From Myroides sp. WP-1 (GTDB lineage Bacteria > Bacteroidota > Bacteroidia > Flavobacteriales > Flavobacteriaceae): a stretch of 64,000 nucleotides of DNA. This document shows, one piece after another, positions 46,162 to 54,947 of this stretch (the first letter of the stretch is position 1; the number at the start of each line of letters is the position of its first letter). Below the pieces are notes generated by a model. The model was given only the letters and a program-made list of their open reading frames with translations, was not told the origin of the DNA and did not search any database. The translations under genes were made by a program, and so were the position numbers. The stretch is taken from assembly GCF_014145635.1 (NCBI RefSeq), contig NZ_JACHTC010000003.1, positions 124,001 through 188,000 of the forward strand, written 5' to 3'.

Positions 46162-47183
46162 GTTGGCCTACTAAAATAGTTGTTCTTTTTATATTTCTTT
46201 TGGGAAGTCAACTTTCACATGCACAATATGATCTAAATGTGTATGACGGAGGGCAACTTCAATTGAATTCATATAGTGATTTAAAATTTGGAAAAACTGA
46301 AGAACGCCAAATTTCAGTACAATTCAGAAGGAATTATGGCATTCATGCACCCGCTAAATGGAAAATTACCGTTCGTTTACTAGATGATTATCGCGCAGAA
46401 AATTACAGTGTGCCTGCAGAAAACTCCGCTATTAGCATCAATCGTCAGAGTGGTAACTTTAACCAGATGGCTTTTAGTAGCATGGGTAGAAACTTGCCTT
46501 TGAGTAAATTTCAAGAAAGTACAATCGTCGAGAGCACAACTGCATTGCCAGAAGGCAATTATTATACATTATCTTTCGACTTGCTCATTCGCGGAGGTGT
46601 TGAAGTATTAACTATTCCCAATGGCATTTACCGAAGTACCTACGAGTTTTCGCTCTATGATACGTCTTCGGGGAGAGACGTATTACTCGCCCGTAAGACT
46701 TCTGCTCCAGGGGTTGCGCGTTTTCAAATTAACTATGTAGGAAACCATGGAGATCAATTAGCAGAATTACGCAATGGAGCCAATGAATTTATATTTAATT
46801 TCGACTCTCCTGACGACATTGTAAAAGGCAAAAAAATAACGATTAACAATGCGTTGTATATTCGCAGTTATCAAGGACATCAAGTTTTAGTTAAAACCGC
46901 AGATAACGTGCTATACAATTCAACATTAACCAACAGTATACCAGTCTCAGTGCTAAAGCTAAAAGCAACGCTAAATCGCATCGAAGGCGGTAATGCCTCT
47001 GATGTTACTTTATTCGGTCCGATCTCGCTATCAGCACAAGAACAAGCACTAGTCTCTTTTCCGAGATGGAGTCAATCCATGTCGTACAATCTTGAGCTTA
47101 GCATTCCTCCAAATACCAGAGAGCTTCAACAGGCCAATGGAAGATATGAAACTTATCTTTATTTTATTATTGTTCCCAATTAA
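46158..47183 (+). CDS. Two-domain secreted protein, putative tip adhesin
   Basis: 341 residues, signal peptide ending LSHAQ. The N-terminal domain (about 24-175) is beta-rich and ends NGIYRSTYEFSLYD. The C-terminal domain (about 185-341) follows the small-subunit plan: FDSPDDIVKGKKITINNALY, then NSIPVSVLKLKATLN, ending NGRYETYLYFIIVPN. A receptor-type domain fused to a pilin-type domain is the plan of chaperone-usher tip adhesins such as CsuE. Its ATG overlaps the chaperone stop, and its stop overlaps the next ATG by one base, so translation is probably coupled. No ligand can be proposed. Confidence 0.65.
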   Translation: MSWPTKIVVLFIFLLGSQLSHAQYDLNVYDGGQLQLNSYSDLKFGKTEERQISVQFRRNYGIHAPAKWKITVRLLDDYRAENYSVPAENSAISINRQSGNFNQMAFSSMGRNLPLSKFQESTIVESTTALPEGNYYTLSFDLLIRGGVEVLTIPNGIYRSTYEFSLYDTSSGRDVLLARKTSAPGVARFQINYVGNHGDQLAELRNGANEFIFNFDSPDDIVKGKKITINNALYIRSYQGHQVLVKTADNVLYNSTLTNSIPVSVLKLKATLNRIEGGNASDVTLFGPISLSAQEQALVSFPRWSQSMSYNLELSIPPNTRELQQANGRYETYLYFIIVPN

Positions 47184-49912
47184 TGAGTAAAAAGCTTTTT
47201 GTCCTATATTTTCTTCTCTTAGGTTCCTCTCTTTGGGCACAAGGGTCTTCCGTTTTTCTAAAATTCACTTCGGCAGCTTCTCAAGCAGATGAAATTGGCC
47301 AGGTAAATACTAGTGTTGAAATCTCCAATCTAGGTCAATCAGAATGGACGGGAAATCTACAGCTGGAGAGTACTTCTTCTGCTGTTCGTATTACTAGTTT
47401 AAAAGCAAAAACGGTTCGTTTAAATCCAGGTCAGAAGATATACGTTCCCATTATCGCACAAGTAGATCAAGGCAGCGCATTAAGCAGTGATATAACTATT
47501 AAAGCACAAATAATTCCCCAAAGTGGTCCTGCCACACCTTGGATAGAGCACCCTATTTTGATTCAGCAAAATCGCCATCTCTTATTGATTAATTTAGAAA
47601 ATCAATTGCAGTTTAGACAAATTGGCGATAGTATCACCCTAAAAGCTTTAATACAAAACAGAGGAAATACTGAAGAGAAAGTACACTACATCATTACCTT
47701 TCCGTATCAATTAAACAAAGCGCGTACAGAAACCTTACAATTTACAGTACGTCCACAACAAGATACTCTGATTACGTTTCCACAGTACATCAGCAAAGAG
47801 GCTTTTAAATTAGAAGATTTTGAAATTAGCTCAACCTTGCTCTATGAAAATGGAGATTTCATAGGTCGTACTATCTACAACGTCAGTTCACTCAAATCAA
47901 AGCGAAAACACAAAGTTGAATCTTCTTATTCCAGGTTCAGCAGTCCGACTAATTCCATTGAGTTGAATCGAGTTATGGGTAACAATGTGATGAGCGCTAC
48001 TCAATTAATGGGGAGTACTTCGCTACAGTTTTCTGAACAAACACAATTGGGAATAACCGCTAATTTGATTCATTGGGATAAAGAGAACAAAGTAAATCTG
48101 CGTCATTTCTTAGCAGATTTTCAGACGAAAAACGTACAAGTACAAGCGGGGAATCTCTTTCAGTCGGGTGAGTTTTCCATACAAGGACGAGGGGTACAAA
48201 CACAAGTAAAACTCAACGATTCACTCGCTATTCAGGCGGGTTATATTGACAAGACTTATCTCATTAGTGATCCTAATGATCGCTCGATGGGATACAATAC
48301 TTGGGTTGGTTTTCAATCGCAAAAACACCGCTGGAAACAAGCGCAATTTTACTATGACGTCAATCATCGTTATGAGGAAAAGAAAGTTCTACAATACAAT
48401 TCCTTTTCACTGTGGAACAAACCTACATTACAACTGGATGTTAACCAAGGAGGGTCGATTCTTCAGGCAAACGCAGAAAATCAATTAGGAATCTTCGTGG
48501 GGCTTAATGCCTATGCAACTTTAAACAACTATCAAATACAACACAACAGTTTTTACAGCAGTCCGTATTACGCAGGAGTACGTCAAGGTGTTTCTCAAGT
48601 TGCTACCACAATTAGAAGAACTATGGGGAAGCACAGCTTGGGATTGATTCAGCATTTTATTGATTATGCGCCCAAATATAACTATACCAATTCGGCAAAT
48701 GCCAAGCAACAATCCAATGCTTTAGGAGTAAGTTATTCTTATCGCATGGCTACGAGTACCTTGCTCTTTAGCCCTCAATATGTGCAGGAAAAACGATTCA
48801 ACTATCAATCAGCGGCCATGGAAAAACTTCAGGCGGTTCGTTTTCATACTGCTTTTCACCAAAGTAATTTTGCTCAAGGTTTTGGCTATAATGCGTCAAT
48901 CGATCTAGGGAATTATATCACCCAAACAGAAATTCAGGAACGATTACATTATCGCCTAAATGCAGGTGCCAACTATAAGAATTTTGACATCGGGATTAGC
49001 TATCAATACAACTACAGCAATTTAAGTGAACTAATCAATGCTACTTATTACGATTGGCAAGTGATTCACACCTATACCAACCTCATGGTTATGGGAAATT
49101 ATAGACAGCGATTTTTTAATAATCAGCTAGGAGTCGTTCTCAGTGGTTATTACAACAACACGTCTACAAGTGGAGATTTTTGGCAGTTCAATACACGTGT
49201 AGAATACAAACTCAAGAAAGATTTTGATGTTTATATTAGCAATTACAATAATTATGGTGGATTTTCCTCTGCCAATAAAACCAATTATGTTCAAGTAGGT
49301 TTAGTCAAGCAATTAACGCCTTACAAGGTATACGAAAAGTTACACCACCTAAAGGTTATGGTCTACTATCAAGACGAAAATCAACAATTGCTACCTGCGG
49401 CTAATCGCATAGTTACGATTAACAACAAAGCTTTTATTACTACTGCTGAAGGAATAATCGACTATAAAAAACTACCTACCAATACTTATACTATACAGGT
49501 ACAAAATGACAAAAACTGGTTTGCTAATCCGATCAAGCTCTCTTTAGATACGGATTTAACTCAAGTTATTTACTTAACGCAAACCACAACCATTACAGGA
49601 TCGATTTCTTATCAATACACAGAACATGCTGTAGCGATCAATAAAAACTTAGCAGGTCAACGCGTTGTAGCGCAAAACAGTTCAGGTGAAAGTTATACTA
49701 CATATACTTCAGATGAGGGAAAATATACTTTTTATTTACCGAAAGGTACCTATGCGATTACCCTTTATCCTGATCAGCCTAATCAAGTAGTGGTAGTAGA
49801 GAATTCTGTTCAAATTAATACGACAATTGATTCTTATGCTACAGCTAACTTTATTCTACAAGTTAAATCACAAGACATTCAGGTGAAAAAATTTAAATCA
49901 ATTCAGTTTTAG
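47183..49912 (+). CDS. Large outer-membrane usher-like protein
   Basis: 909 residues, signal peptide ending SSLWAQ. About 20-130 and 135-235 look like two Ig-type beta domains (VNTSVEISNLGQSEWTGNLQ; IGDSITLKALIQNRGNTEEK). About 245-735 has dense alternating aromatic strands typical of a large outer-membrane barrel. About 740-825 and 825-905 are two more beta domains, the last like a carboxypeptidase-regulatory/CNA-B fold (TYTSDEGKYTFYLPKGTYAI). This N-domain, barrel, two C-domains order is that of fimbrial ushers, but I find none of the classical usher motifs, so relationship is by architecture and gene context only. It could instead be an anchor or another export pore. Confidence 0.6.
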   Translation: MSKKLFVLYFLLLGSSLWAQGSSVFLKFTSAASQADEIGQVNTSVEISNLGQSEWTGNLQLESTSSAVRITSLKAKTVRLNPGQKIYVPIIAQVDQGSALSSDITIKAQIIPQSGPATPWIEHPILIQQNRHLLLINLENQLQFRQIGDSITLKALIQNRGNTEEKVHYIITFPYQLNKARTETLQFTVRPQQDTLITFPQYISKEAFKLEDFEISSTLLYENGDFIGRTIYNVSSLKSKRKHKVESSYSRFSSPTNSIELNRVMGNNVMSATQLMGSTSLQFSEQTQLGITANLIHWDKENKVNLRHFLADFQTKNVQVQAGNLFQSGEFSIQGRGVQTQVKLNDSLAIQAGYIDKTYLISDPNDRSMGYNTWVGFQSQKHRWKQAQFYYDVNHRYEEKKVLQYNSFSLWNKPTLQLDVNQGGSILQANAENQLGIFVGLNAYATLNNYQIQHNSFYSSPYYAGVRQGVSQVATTIRRTMGKHSLGLIQHFIDYAPKYNYTNSANAKQQSNALGVSYSYRMATSTLLFSPQYVQEKRFNYQSAAMEKLQAVRFHTAFHQSNFAQGFGYNASIDLGNYITQTEIQERLHYRLNAGANYKNFDIGISYQYNYSNLSELINATYYDWQVIHTYTNLMVMGNYRQRFFNNQLGVVLSGYYNNTSTSGDFWQFNTRVEYKLKKDFDVYISNYNNYGGFSSANKTNYVQVGLVKQLTPYKVYEKLHHLKVMVYYQDENQQLLPAANRIVTINNKAFITTAEGIIDYKKLPTNTYTIQVQNDKNWFANPIKLSLDTDLTQVIYLTQTTTITGSISYQYTEHAVAINKNLAGQRVVAQNSSGESYTTYTSDEGKYTFYLPKGTYAITLYPDQPNQVVVVENSVQINTTIDSYATANFILQVKSQDIQVKKFKSIQF

Positions 49913-50021
49913 TTCTAGAGGGCGAAGATCTTTTATTTTTTGCTCCTCACAACGTACAATCTTTCTTTGTTAGCATACCCATAACGATTATAGTCTATAC
50001 AAACAGTTTTGCCCCTATTCA

Positions 50022-50729
50022 CTAGTTTAACTCTTTGCAGTTATAGCGAACACTTTTTTTAACGTGATCGACCACAATCCACGCATCATCAGCAATCACT
50101 TTAATGGTATAGGTAATGCGGATGTTTCCTCTACAAGGTTCTTCTTTCATAGTAATCAACTCTACGCCTCTACTTTGGTCTGCCTTAAATTCGTAGGTAT
50201 CAACATTTACTTTGTCATTACTCACTACATTTTCTCGTCTCAAATACATTAAATCTAGAACCTGGTTGGGTTCTACTAAAGTTGGGTATTTAAACACATG
50301 AATATCTCTAGAATAATTAACCCTATAATAAGGTTGAGACGTTCCATTGTATTTCAAGTGCTGTCCCATTCCATCTCCCCGATTTACAAAAAAAGGCAAA
50401 TAGCAATCCCTCCAAAGATAAACTTGGTACAAATAGCCGAATTCCGTTTTTTGTTTGGGATCTGTATATTCGACAATCACAAATTCCCTTCCTGTTGTAG
50501 CTCCTTCCCAAGGAGTGTTGTTAAACTTTTCTTTGTTCACAACACTGCTCACCTTTTTTTCACTAAAAGTAACAGGTGTACTATCTTGGACTATATAAGG
50601 TTGAGTAAAGGTTAATTTGCGCAAAACTTCATCAGCAGTATACTTAGACTTCACAAGAGATGGACTTAGTTGAGAACAAGCAGATAAAGCAGTCATTACA
50701 GCAAGTAAAAAGGGGATTCTTGGATTCAT
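50022..50729 (-). CDS. Lipoprotein paralogue of the protein at 51045
   Basis: 235 residues with a lipobox (TALSAC, Cys18). From residue 27 to the end it aligns closely with the exported protein at 51045-51743: VKSKYTADEVLRKLTFTQPY, GYLYQVYLWRD, FFVNRGDGMG, LKYNGTSQPYYRVNYS, QSRGVELI and IKVIADDAWIVV. The two differ in export type (this one is lipidated). No known domain is recognised. It is transcribed alone, convergent with the usher-like gene, and has no copy of the 83-bp repeat downstream. It may be an older copy of the JAMM-linked gene. Confidence 0.75.
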   Translation of the reverse strand: MNPRIPFLLAVMTALSACSQLSPSLVKSKYTADEVLRKLTFTQPYIVQDSTPVTFSEKKVSSVVNKEKFNNTPWEGATTGREFVIVEYTDPKQKTEFGYLYQVYLWRDCYLPFFVNRGDGMGQHLKYNGTSQPYYRVNYSRDIHVFKYPTLVEPNQVLDLMYLRRENVVSNDKVNVDTYEFKADQSRGVELITMKEEPCRGNIRITYTIKVIADDAWIVVDHVKKSVRYNCKELN

Positions 50730-50931
50730 CGTTCTTATTTTTCAATACTTAATTATAAACGCCAATTTACAGGAAACAAGAAGGTTAGGAAAAAAAATTA
50801 CCGAACATAATCAAATAAAAAAACCATATTACTAAACATTTCGTATAATTATTTGCTTATTTAATGGAATCATTTAATTACTAATGAAAAACATAAGTTT
50901 TGAGCTATTTCTGTTCTACTGTTCTTGAAAG

Positions 50932-51014
50932 ACGTTGAAATAGGATCAAAAAAAAACAGTAGCAAACTGTGGTTTGCTACTGTTTTATCGTATTATTTTA
51001 AGCGAATACTTTTT
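50932..51014. repeat. 83-bp direct repeat, copy 1 (contains a terminator)
   Basis: Matches 52784-52866 with two differences by eye. It contains a 15-bp hairpin at 50953-50986 (AAAACAGTAGCAAAC stem) followed on the minus strand by a T run, so it acts as terminator for the gene at 51045. The 200 bases further left (50730-50931) hold nothing recognised. Confidence 0.92.
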
Positions 51015-51044
51015 TTGGAATACGCTTATCGTTACAAAAAGTCT

Positions 51045-51743
51045 TTATAATGGATTAAGATCATATCCATCTTGGGTTTTTTCAATAATAACCCATGCAT
51101 CGTCAGCCACTACTTTGATTTTGTACGTAATCAAAATATTTCCTCTCAAGGATTCTTCCGTTCTAGAGATTAATTCAACCCCTCTACTTTGGTTGGGTCT
51201 GAATTCATAAGAAGTAACTGTCACCCAATCGCTATGATCCACCCACTCACTTTCTAAATACTGAAGTGTTAATATTTGGTTTGGTTCAACTAGAGATGGA
51301 TTTTTAAAAATCTGTAAATCTGTAGAATAATGTACCCTGTAATACGGTTGTGAAGTACCGTTGTATTTCAAATTCAATCCCATACCATCCCCTCGATTAA
51401 CAAAGAAAGGTAGGGTATGATCCTTCCAAAAATATACTTGATACAAATAGCCCCATTCCGTTTGTTGCTCAGGATCTGCATATTCCACCACAATAAACTC
51501 TTTACCTTCTGTAGCACCATACCAAGGTGTTTTTACATACTCAATGCCAGTAAAATCTTTTGTTGAGCCCTTTTCAACAAATGTAACAGGTGTGCGATCA
51601 GTAACCGTATAGGGTTGAGTAAATTCTAATTTTCGTATGATTTCATCCGCTAGATATTTTGATTTCACATATATACTATTCGGCTGAGAAAAAGAAGTGA
51701 AATGCATCAATGCAAGTAGAACTAATAGATATATTTTTTTCAT
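51045..51743 (-). CDS. Exported protein of unknown function, partner of the JAMM lipoprotein
   Basis: 232 residues with a type I signal peptide (LLVLLALMHFTSFSQ). It shares its whole mature sequence plan with the lipoprotein at 50022. Its start lies 2 bases after the stop of the JAMM-like lipoprotein gene, so the two are translated together. A small protein paired with a predicted hydrolase and duplicated next door is a pattern seen for immunity or accessory proteins, but no evidence in the sequence fixes its role. Confidence 0.75.
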   Translation of the reverse strand: MKKIYLLVLLALMHFTSFSQPNSIYVKSKYLADEIIRKLEFTQPYTVTDRTPVTFVEKGSTKDFTGIEYVKTPWYGATEGKEFIVVEYADPEQQTEWGYLYQVYFWKDHTLPFFVNRGDGMGLNLKYNGTSQPYYRVHYSTDLQIFKNPSLVEPNQILTLQYLESEWVDHSDWVTVTSYEFRPNQSRGVELISRTEESLRGNILITYKIKVVADDAWVIIEKTQDGYDLNPL

Positions 51744-51745
51744 AA

Positions 51746-52597
51746 CTAATTTTTTTGAGGGTAATAAATAATAAAATTCGAAGGATCGTCAATTGGATGT
51801 CCATTTTGTATATAAAAATTCCCATCAGTTCCTTCCATTCCAACATAATCTAACACAATCATAGGTATATTGTGCCTGTCTGCAAAGGCAATATCAGCAG
51901 GAGACAAACCAATTTTTCTAGAAGCTTCGTCAATTACATACGTTAAGGGCGTATGTGTATGGAAAGCCGCGATTGGTATTGCTGTTAATGGAATTACGTT
52001 ATTTTCATCAGAATTAGAGGACACACTTCCACTTCCTAAACTAACAGAGCCATTCGTACCTGCTCCACCTTGAACGTATTCACCGTATTTGACATTTCCG
52101 ACATAGAACTTATCCGTTACTTCATCATAAAAAATATAGGCTCCTGCTTCTCTTCTTCCGTTCACTTCAGAGGCTGACTGTGTCACTTCTATAAATATTT
52201 CTTGTAAGGTAGCCACTATTAAGGAATCATTTAAAATTTTTTGCACATTTAAATACTGAGGTGAGTTTTGATCCACTTGATCCCCATTACTTAAATCAGA
52301 ACCATTAGAAGAACTTCCTTCATTCGCATTGAAAAGTGTACTCATTGAAGGTAACATTTCCAGCCATAAGTCGCCAATCCCCGTTCCTCCTCCCGCTCCT
52401 GGAACCCCAATTAAAATTTCAGGTAATATTATAGGCGGACCGCCATCATAACAATTACCAAGTTCATCTTCTAAATAACAGTAGGCTGTTGATTGCTTGT
52501 AAACACCAGGCTCTCCTTTTTTTTGCTCTACAGAAGTATCATCCTTCGAACAGGACAGAAACAGTAGAATAGGAATAAAATAATAAAGTTTTTTCAT
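51746..52597 (-). CDS. Lipoprotein with a JAMM/DUF4329-like metallohydrolase domain
   Basis: 283 residues, lipobox FLSC (Cys16). About 20-125 is low-complexity with a Gly-rich stretch (GVPGAGGGTGIGD) and Ser/Asn/Asp run. About 145-270 carries a JAMM-type pattern: Glu150 in RREAGAYIFY, His213 and His215 in AAFHTHTPL, and Ser232 and Asp235 in LSPADIAFAD. The spacing between the His pair and S-x-x-D is longer than in classic JAMM proteases and closer to DUF4329-type domains found in bacterial toxins. It is probably an outer-membrane-anchored zinc hydrolase or amidase. It forms a two-gene unit with the gene at 51045. Confidence 0.68.
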   Translation of the reverse strand: MKKLYYFIPILLFLSCSKDDTSVEQKKGEPGVYKQSTAYCYLEDELGNCYDGGPPIILPEILIGVPGAGGGTGIGDLWLEMLPSMSTLFNANEGSSSNGSDLSNGDQVDQNSPQYLNVQKILNDSLIVATLQEIFIEVTQSASEVNGRREAGAYIFYDEVTDKFYVGNVKYGEYVQGGAGTNGSVSLGSGSVSSNSDENNVIPLTAIPIAAFHTHTPLTYVIDEASRKIGLSPADIAFADRHNIPMIVLDYVGMEGTDGNFYIQNGHPIDDPSNFIIYYPQKN

Positions 52598-52783
52598 TTA
52601 AATTAAGATTAAATGAACTTAATAATCTCAAATAAAATGCCAAAAAATCATAAAAAACAAAAAATAAATGAATATATACAAACAAAAACGTACATAATAT
52701 AAATATTAATCAAAAACAAAAACAACTAACAAGGAAAAGAACGAGTTATTTCGTTTTCTTTTTCTTCTATATTCAAAACTCCA
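52598..52783. other. A/T-rich spacer upstream of the JAMM gene
   Basis: 186 bases, extremely A/T-rich, no ORF and no clear promoter consensus. It lies between the JAMM gene start and the repeat next to ftsZ. Confidence 0.5.
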
Positions 52784-52866
52784 ACGTTGAAATAGGATCA
52801 AAAAAAAACAGTAGCAAACCGTGGTTTGCTACTGTTTTGTCGTATTATTTTAAGCGAATACTTTTT
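52784..52866. repeat. 83-bp direct repeat, copy 2 (terminator of ftsZ)
   Basis: Second copy of the repeat at 50932-51014. Its hairpin at 52805-52838 with the adjacent minus-strand T run lies 40 bases after the ftsZ stop and is the evident ftsZ terminator. The 14 bases to the stop codon differ from copy 1. Confidence 0.92.
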
Positions 52867-52880
52867 AAAAAGAGACTTTG

Positions 52881-54932
52881 TTAATCTACATTATCATGTA
52901 AGAAAGAATTATTTGATCTCAATTTTGGATCGTTGTTTCCATCTACTCCGAATGAGATTCTAGACTTATTACTTTCGTCATTTACTTCGTCCAAATCAAC
53001 ACCTAAACGCTTGTAAGCAGGTTCTTTTTCTAGATCTGAATAATGCGCAGTTGAATTATTGAATTTGTAGTTAAAATCTTTCATTTTTCTTCTTCTCTCG
53101 GCTGCTCTACTTCTCAAAGTAAATTCCTCAATACTCATCTCTGTAGGATTCATCTCGTCATAATCTTCTGTAGATGCTTCTACTTCCACCTTATTTACAA
53201 TTGGAGCTTCTTCTGAACGCACTGAAAATTTGAATTCTTCAGCGATTTCTTCTTTATGAGAAGTAACTGGTTTTGCTAAAGACAATTCTTCTTCTTTGTC
53301 CATGTAATCTTCTAAAGAAAAGCGAATGATTTCTTCTTTCTTTGTTGAAGATTGCGCCATAGCTTCTTTAGCGTGACTTACTACTTCTGCTGATTCTACT
53401 TCAATTTCTGCCCATTCTTCATTAAAATGGTGTACGATTGGAGCTGTATTTTCTTGTTTCTTCGGTGTAACAATAACAAACTCAGGATCAACTACATGAA
53501 TATCACGAATATCTTTCTGTTTTACAGCAGTTGGATCATTATTCTGTGTTTGCTCACTCGTTCTTTCTTCTGTTTTTGGTGTTACGATTTCGAAAAACAC
53601 ATCCAAATTTGAAGCTTCTACTGATTTGCGTTCAAAAACGACTTCTTCTACTTCACCTGTTGGTTGTACGGGTGTTGTTGAATCTCCAAAATCATCATCA
53701 TTATCACCTTCTTCATAATCATCTTCTAACGTAAATACTTTACGTGTTTCCACTTCGTAATTCACTTCTTCTTTTTCCACGGCCAATTCGCTAGTTTCTG
53801 GAGTTGAAACGCGTAAAGGTTGGTCTGGAGTAGTAAATCCATAAGAAGATACTGTAGAAGCTTGCGTTAAATCGCGAACAACTTTTTGTTCCTCTTCTAA
53901 GGTGTGAATGATAACTTTTGGTTCTGCTGAATTTACAATACTTTTTTGTTGCTCGTAGTTAAATCCCGTAGCAATAATGGTAACTGAAATTGCTTCTCCT
54001 AATGACTCATCTTCACCTACCCCCATAATAATGTTTGCATTATGTCCGGCTTCAGTTTGGATGTGGTCGTTAATTTCACCGATTTCATCAATTGTAATTT
54101 CATTGGTTCCCGAAACGATTAGCAATAATACGTTTTTAGCACCTGTAATTTTATTATCGTTAAGCAATGGAGAATCTAACGCATCAATAATTGCATCTTT
54201 CGCTCGATTGTCACCTGATGCTGTACCAGATCCCATAATAGCTGTACCGCTATCAGATAAAACTGTTTTAGCATCTTTCAAGTCAATATTCTGCGTATAA
54301 TGGTGCGTAATAACTTCAGCGATACCACGGGCAGCAGTTGACAATACTTCATCTGCTTTGGAGAAGCCAGCCTTAAAGCCTAAGTTTCCATATACTTCAC
54401 GTAATTTATTGTTGTTGATTACGATAAGAGAATCCACTTGTTTTCTCAAACGATCAACTCCTTTTAACGCTTGTTCTTGGCGTACTTTTCCTTCAAATTG
54501 GAAGGGAATTGTAACAATACCAACCGTTAATATATCTCTTTCTTTGGATAGTTGTGCGATAACAGGAGCAGCACCCGTTCCTGTTCCACCTCCCATACCA
54601 GCGGTGATAAACACCATTTTGGTATTGGTATCCAACATTTTCTCAATTTCTTCAATACTCTCTAAAGCAGATTGTTGTCCAACCTCTGGGTTTGCACCTG
54701 CACCAAGTCCTTCCGTTAGGTTAACCCCTAGCTGAATTTTATTGGGCACTGAACTATTTTCTAAGGCTTGTGAATCTGTATTACAAACGATGAAATCAAC
54801 GCCTTTAATTCCCTGCTTAAACATGTGGTTGATCGCGTTACTTCCTCCGCCACCAACGCCTATTACCTTGATAACGTTTGATTGGTTTTTAGGCATATCA
54901 AACTTTATTCCTCCGAAATCTGTATTCTCCAT
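52881..54932 (-). CDS. ftsZ: Cell division protein FtsZ
   Basis: Tubulin-like GTPase that forms the Z ring. The N-terminal ~330 residues hold the nucleotide site (GVGGGGSNAINHM near 26-38, GGGTGTGAAP near 113-122) and the T7 loop region KADEVLSTAARG. The remaining ~350 residues are an acidic, low-complexity linker, much longer than in E. coli but usual for flavobacteria. The end FLHDNVD may be the partner-binding peptide. 683 residues. It is the last gene of the mur/fts cluster, followed by the terminator in the 83-bp repeat. Confidence 0.98.
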   Translation of the reverse strand: MENTDFGGIKFDMPKNQSNVIKVIGVGGGGSNAINHMFKQGIKGVDFIVCNTDSQALENSSVPNKIQLGVNLTEGLGAGANPEVGQQSALESIEEIEKMLDTNTKMVFITAGMGGGTGTGAAPVIAQLSKERDILTVGIVTIPFQFEGKVRQEQALKGVDRLRKQVDSLIVINNNKLREVYGNLGFKAGFSKADEVLSTAARGIAEVITHHYTQNIDLKDAKTVLSDSGTAIMGSGTASGDNRAKDAIIDALDSPLLNDNKITGAKNVLLLIVSGTNEITIDEIGEINDHIQTEAGHNANIIMGVGEDESLGEAISVTIIATGFNYEQQKSIVNSAEPKVIIHTLEEEQKVVRDLTQASTVSSYGFTTPDQPLRVSTPETSELAVEKEEVNYEVETRKVFTLEDDYEEGDNDDDFGDSTTPVQPTGEVEEVVFERKSVEASNLDVFFEIVTPKTEERTSEQTQNNDPTAVKQKDIRDIHVVDPEFVIVTPKKQENTAPIVHHFNEEWAEIEVESAEVVSHAKEAMAQSSTKKEEIIRFSLEDYMDKEEELSLAKPVTSHKEEIAEEFKFSVRSEEAPIVNKVEVEASTEDYDEMNPTEMSIEEFTLRSRAAERRRKMKDFNYKFNNSTAHYSDLEKEPAYKRLGVDLDEVNDESNKSRISFGVDGNNDPKLRSNNSFLHDNVD

Positions 54933-54947
54933 ATACGTATCGTTTTA

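Noticed and set aside
41216..52783. Integrative element with integrase next to tRNA-Arg
   Set aside because: No integrase, transposase or repeat of the tRNA 3' end is visible in the segment.
53427..54735. Open frames on the plus strand opposite ftsZ
   Set aside because: They are shadows of the ftsZ coding sequence, with no signal peptide, motif or promoter.
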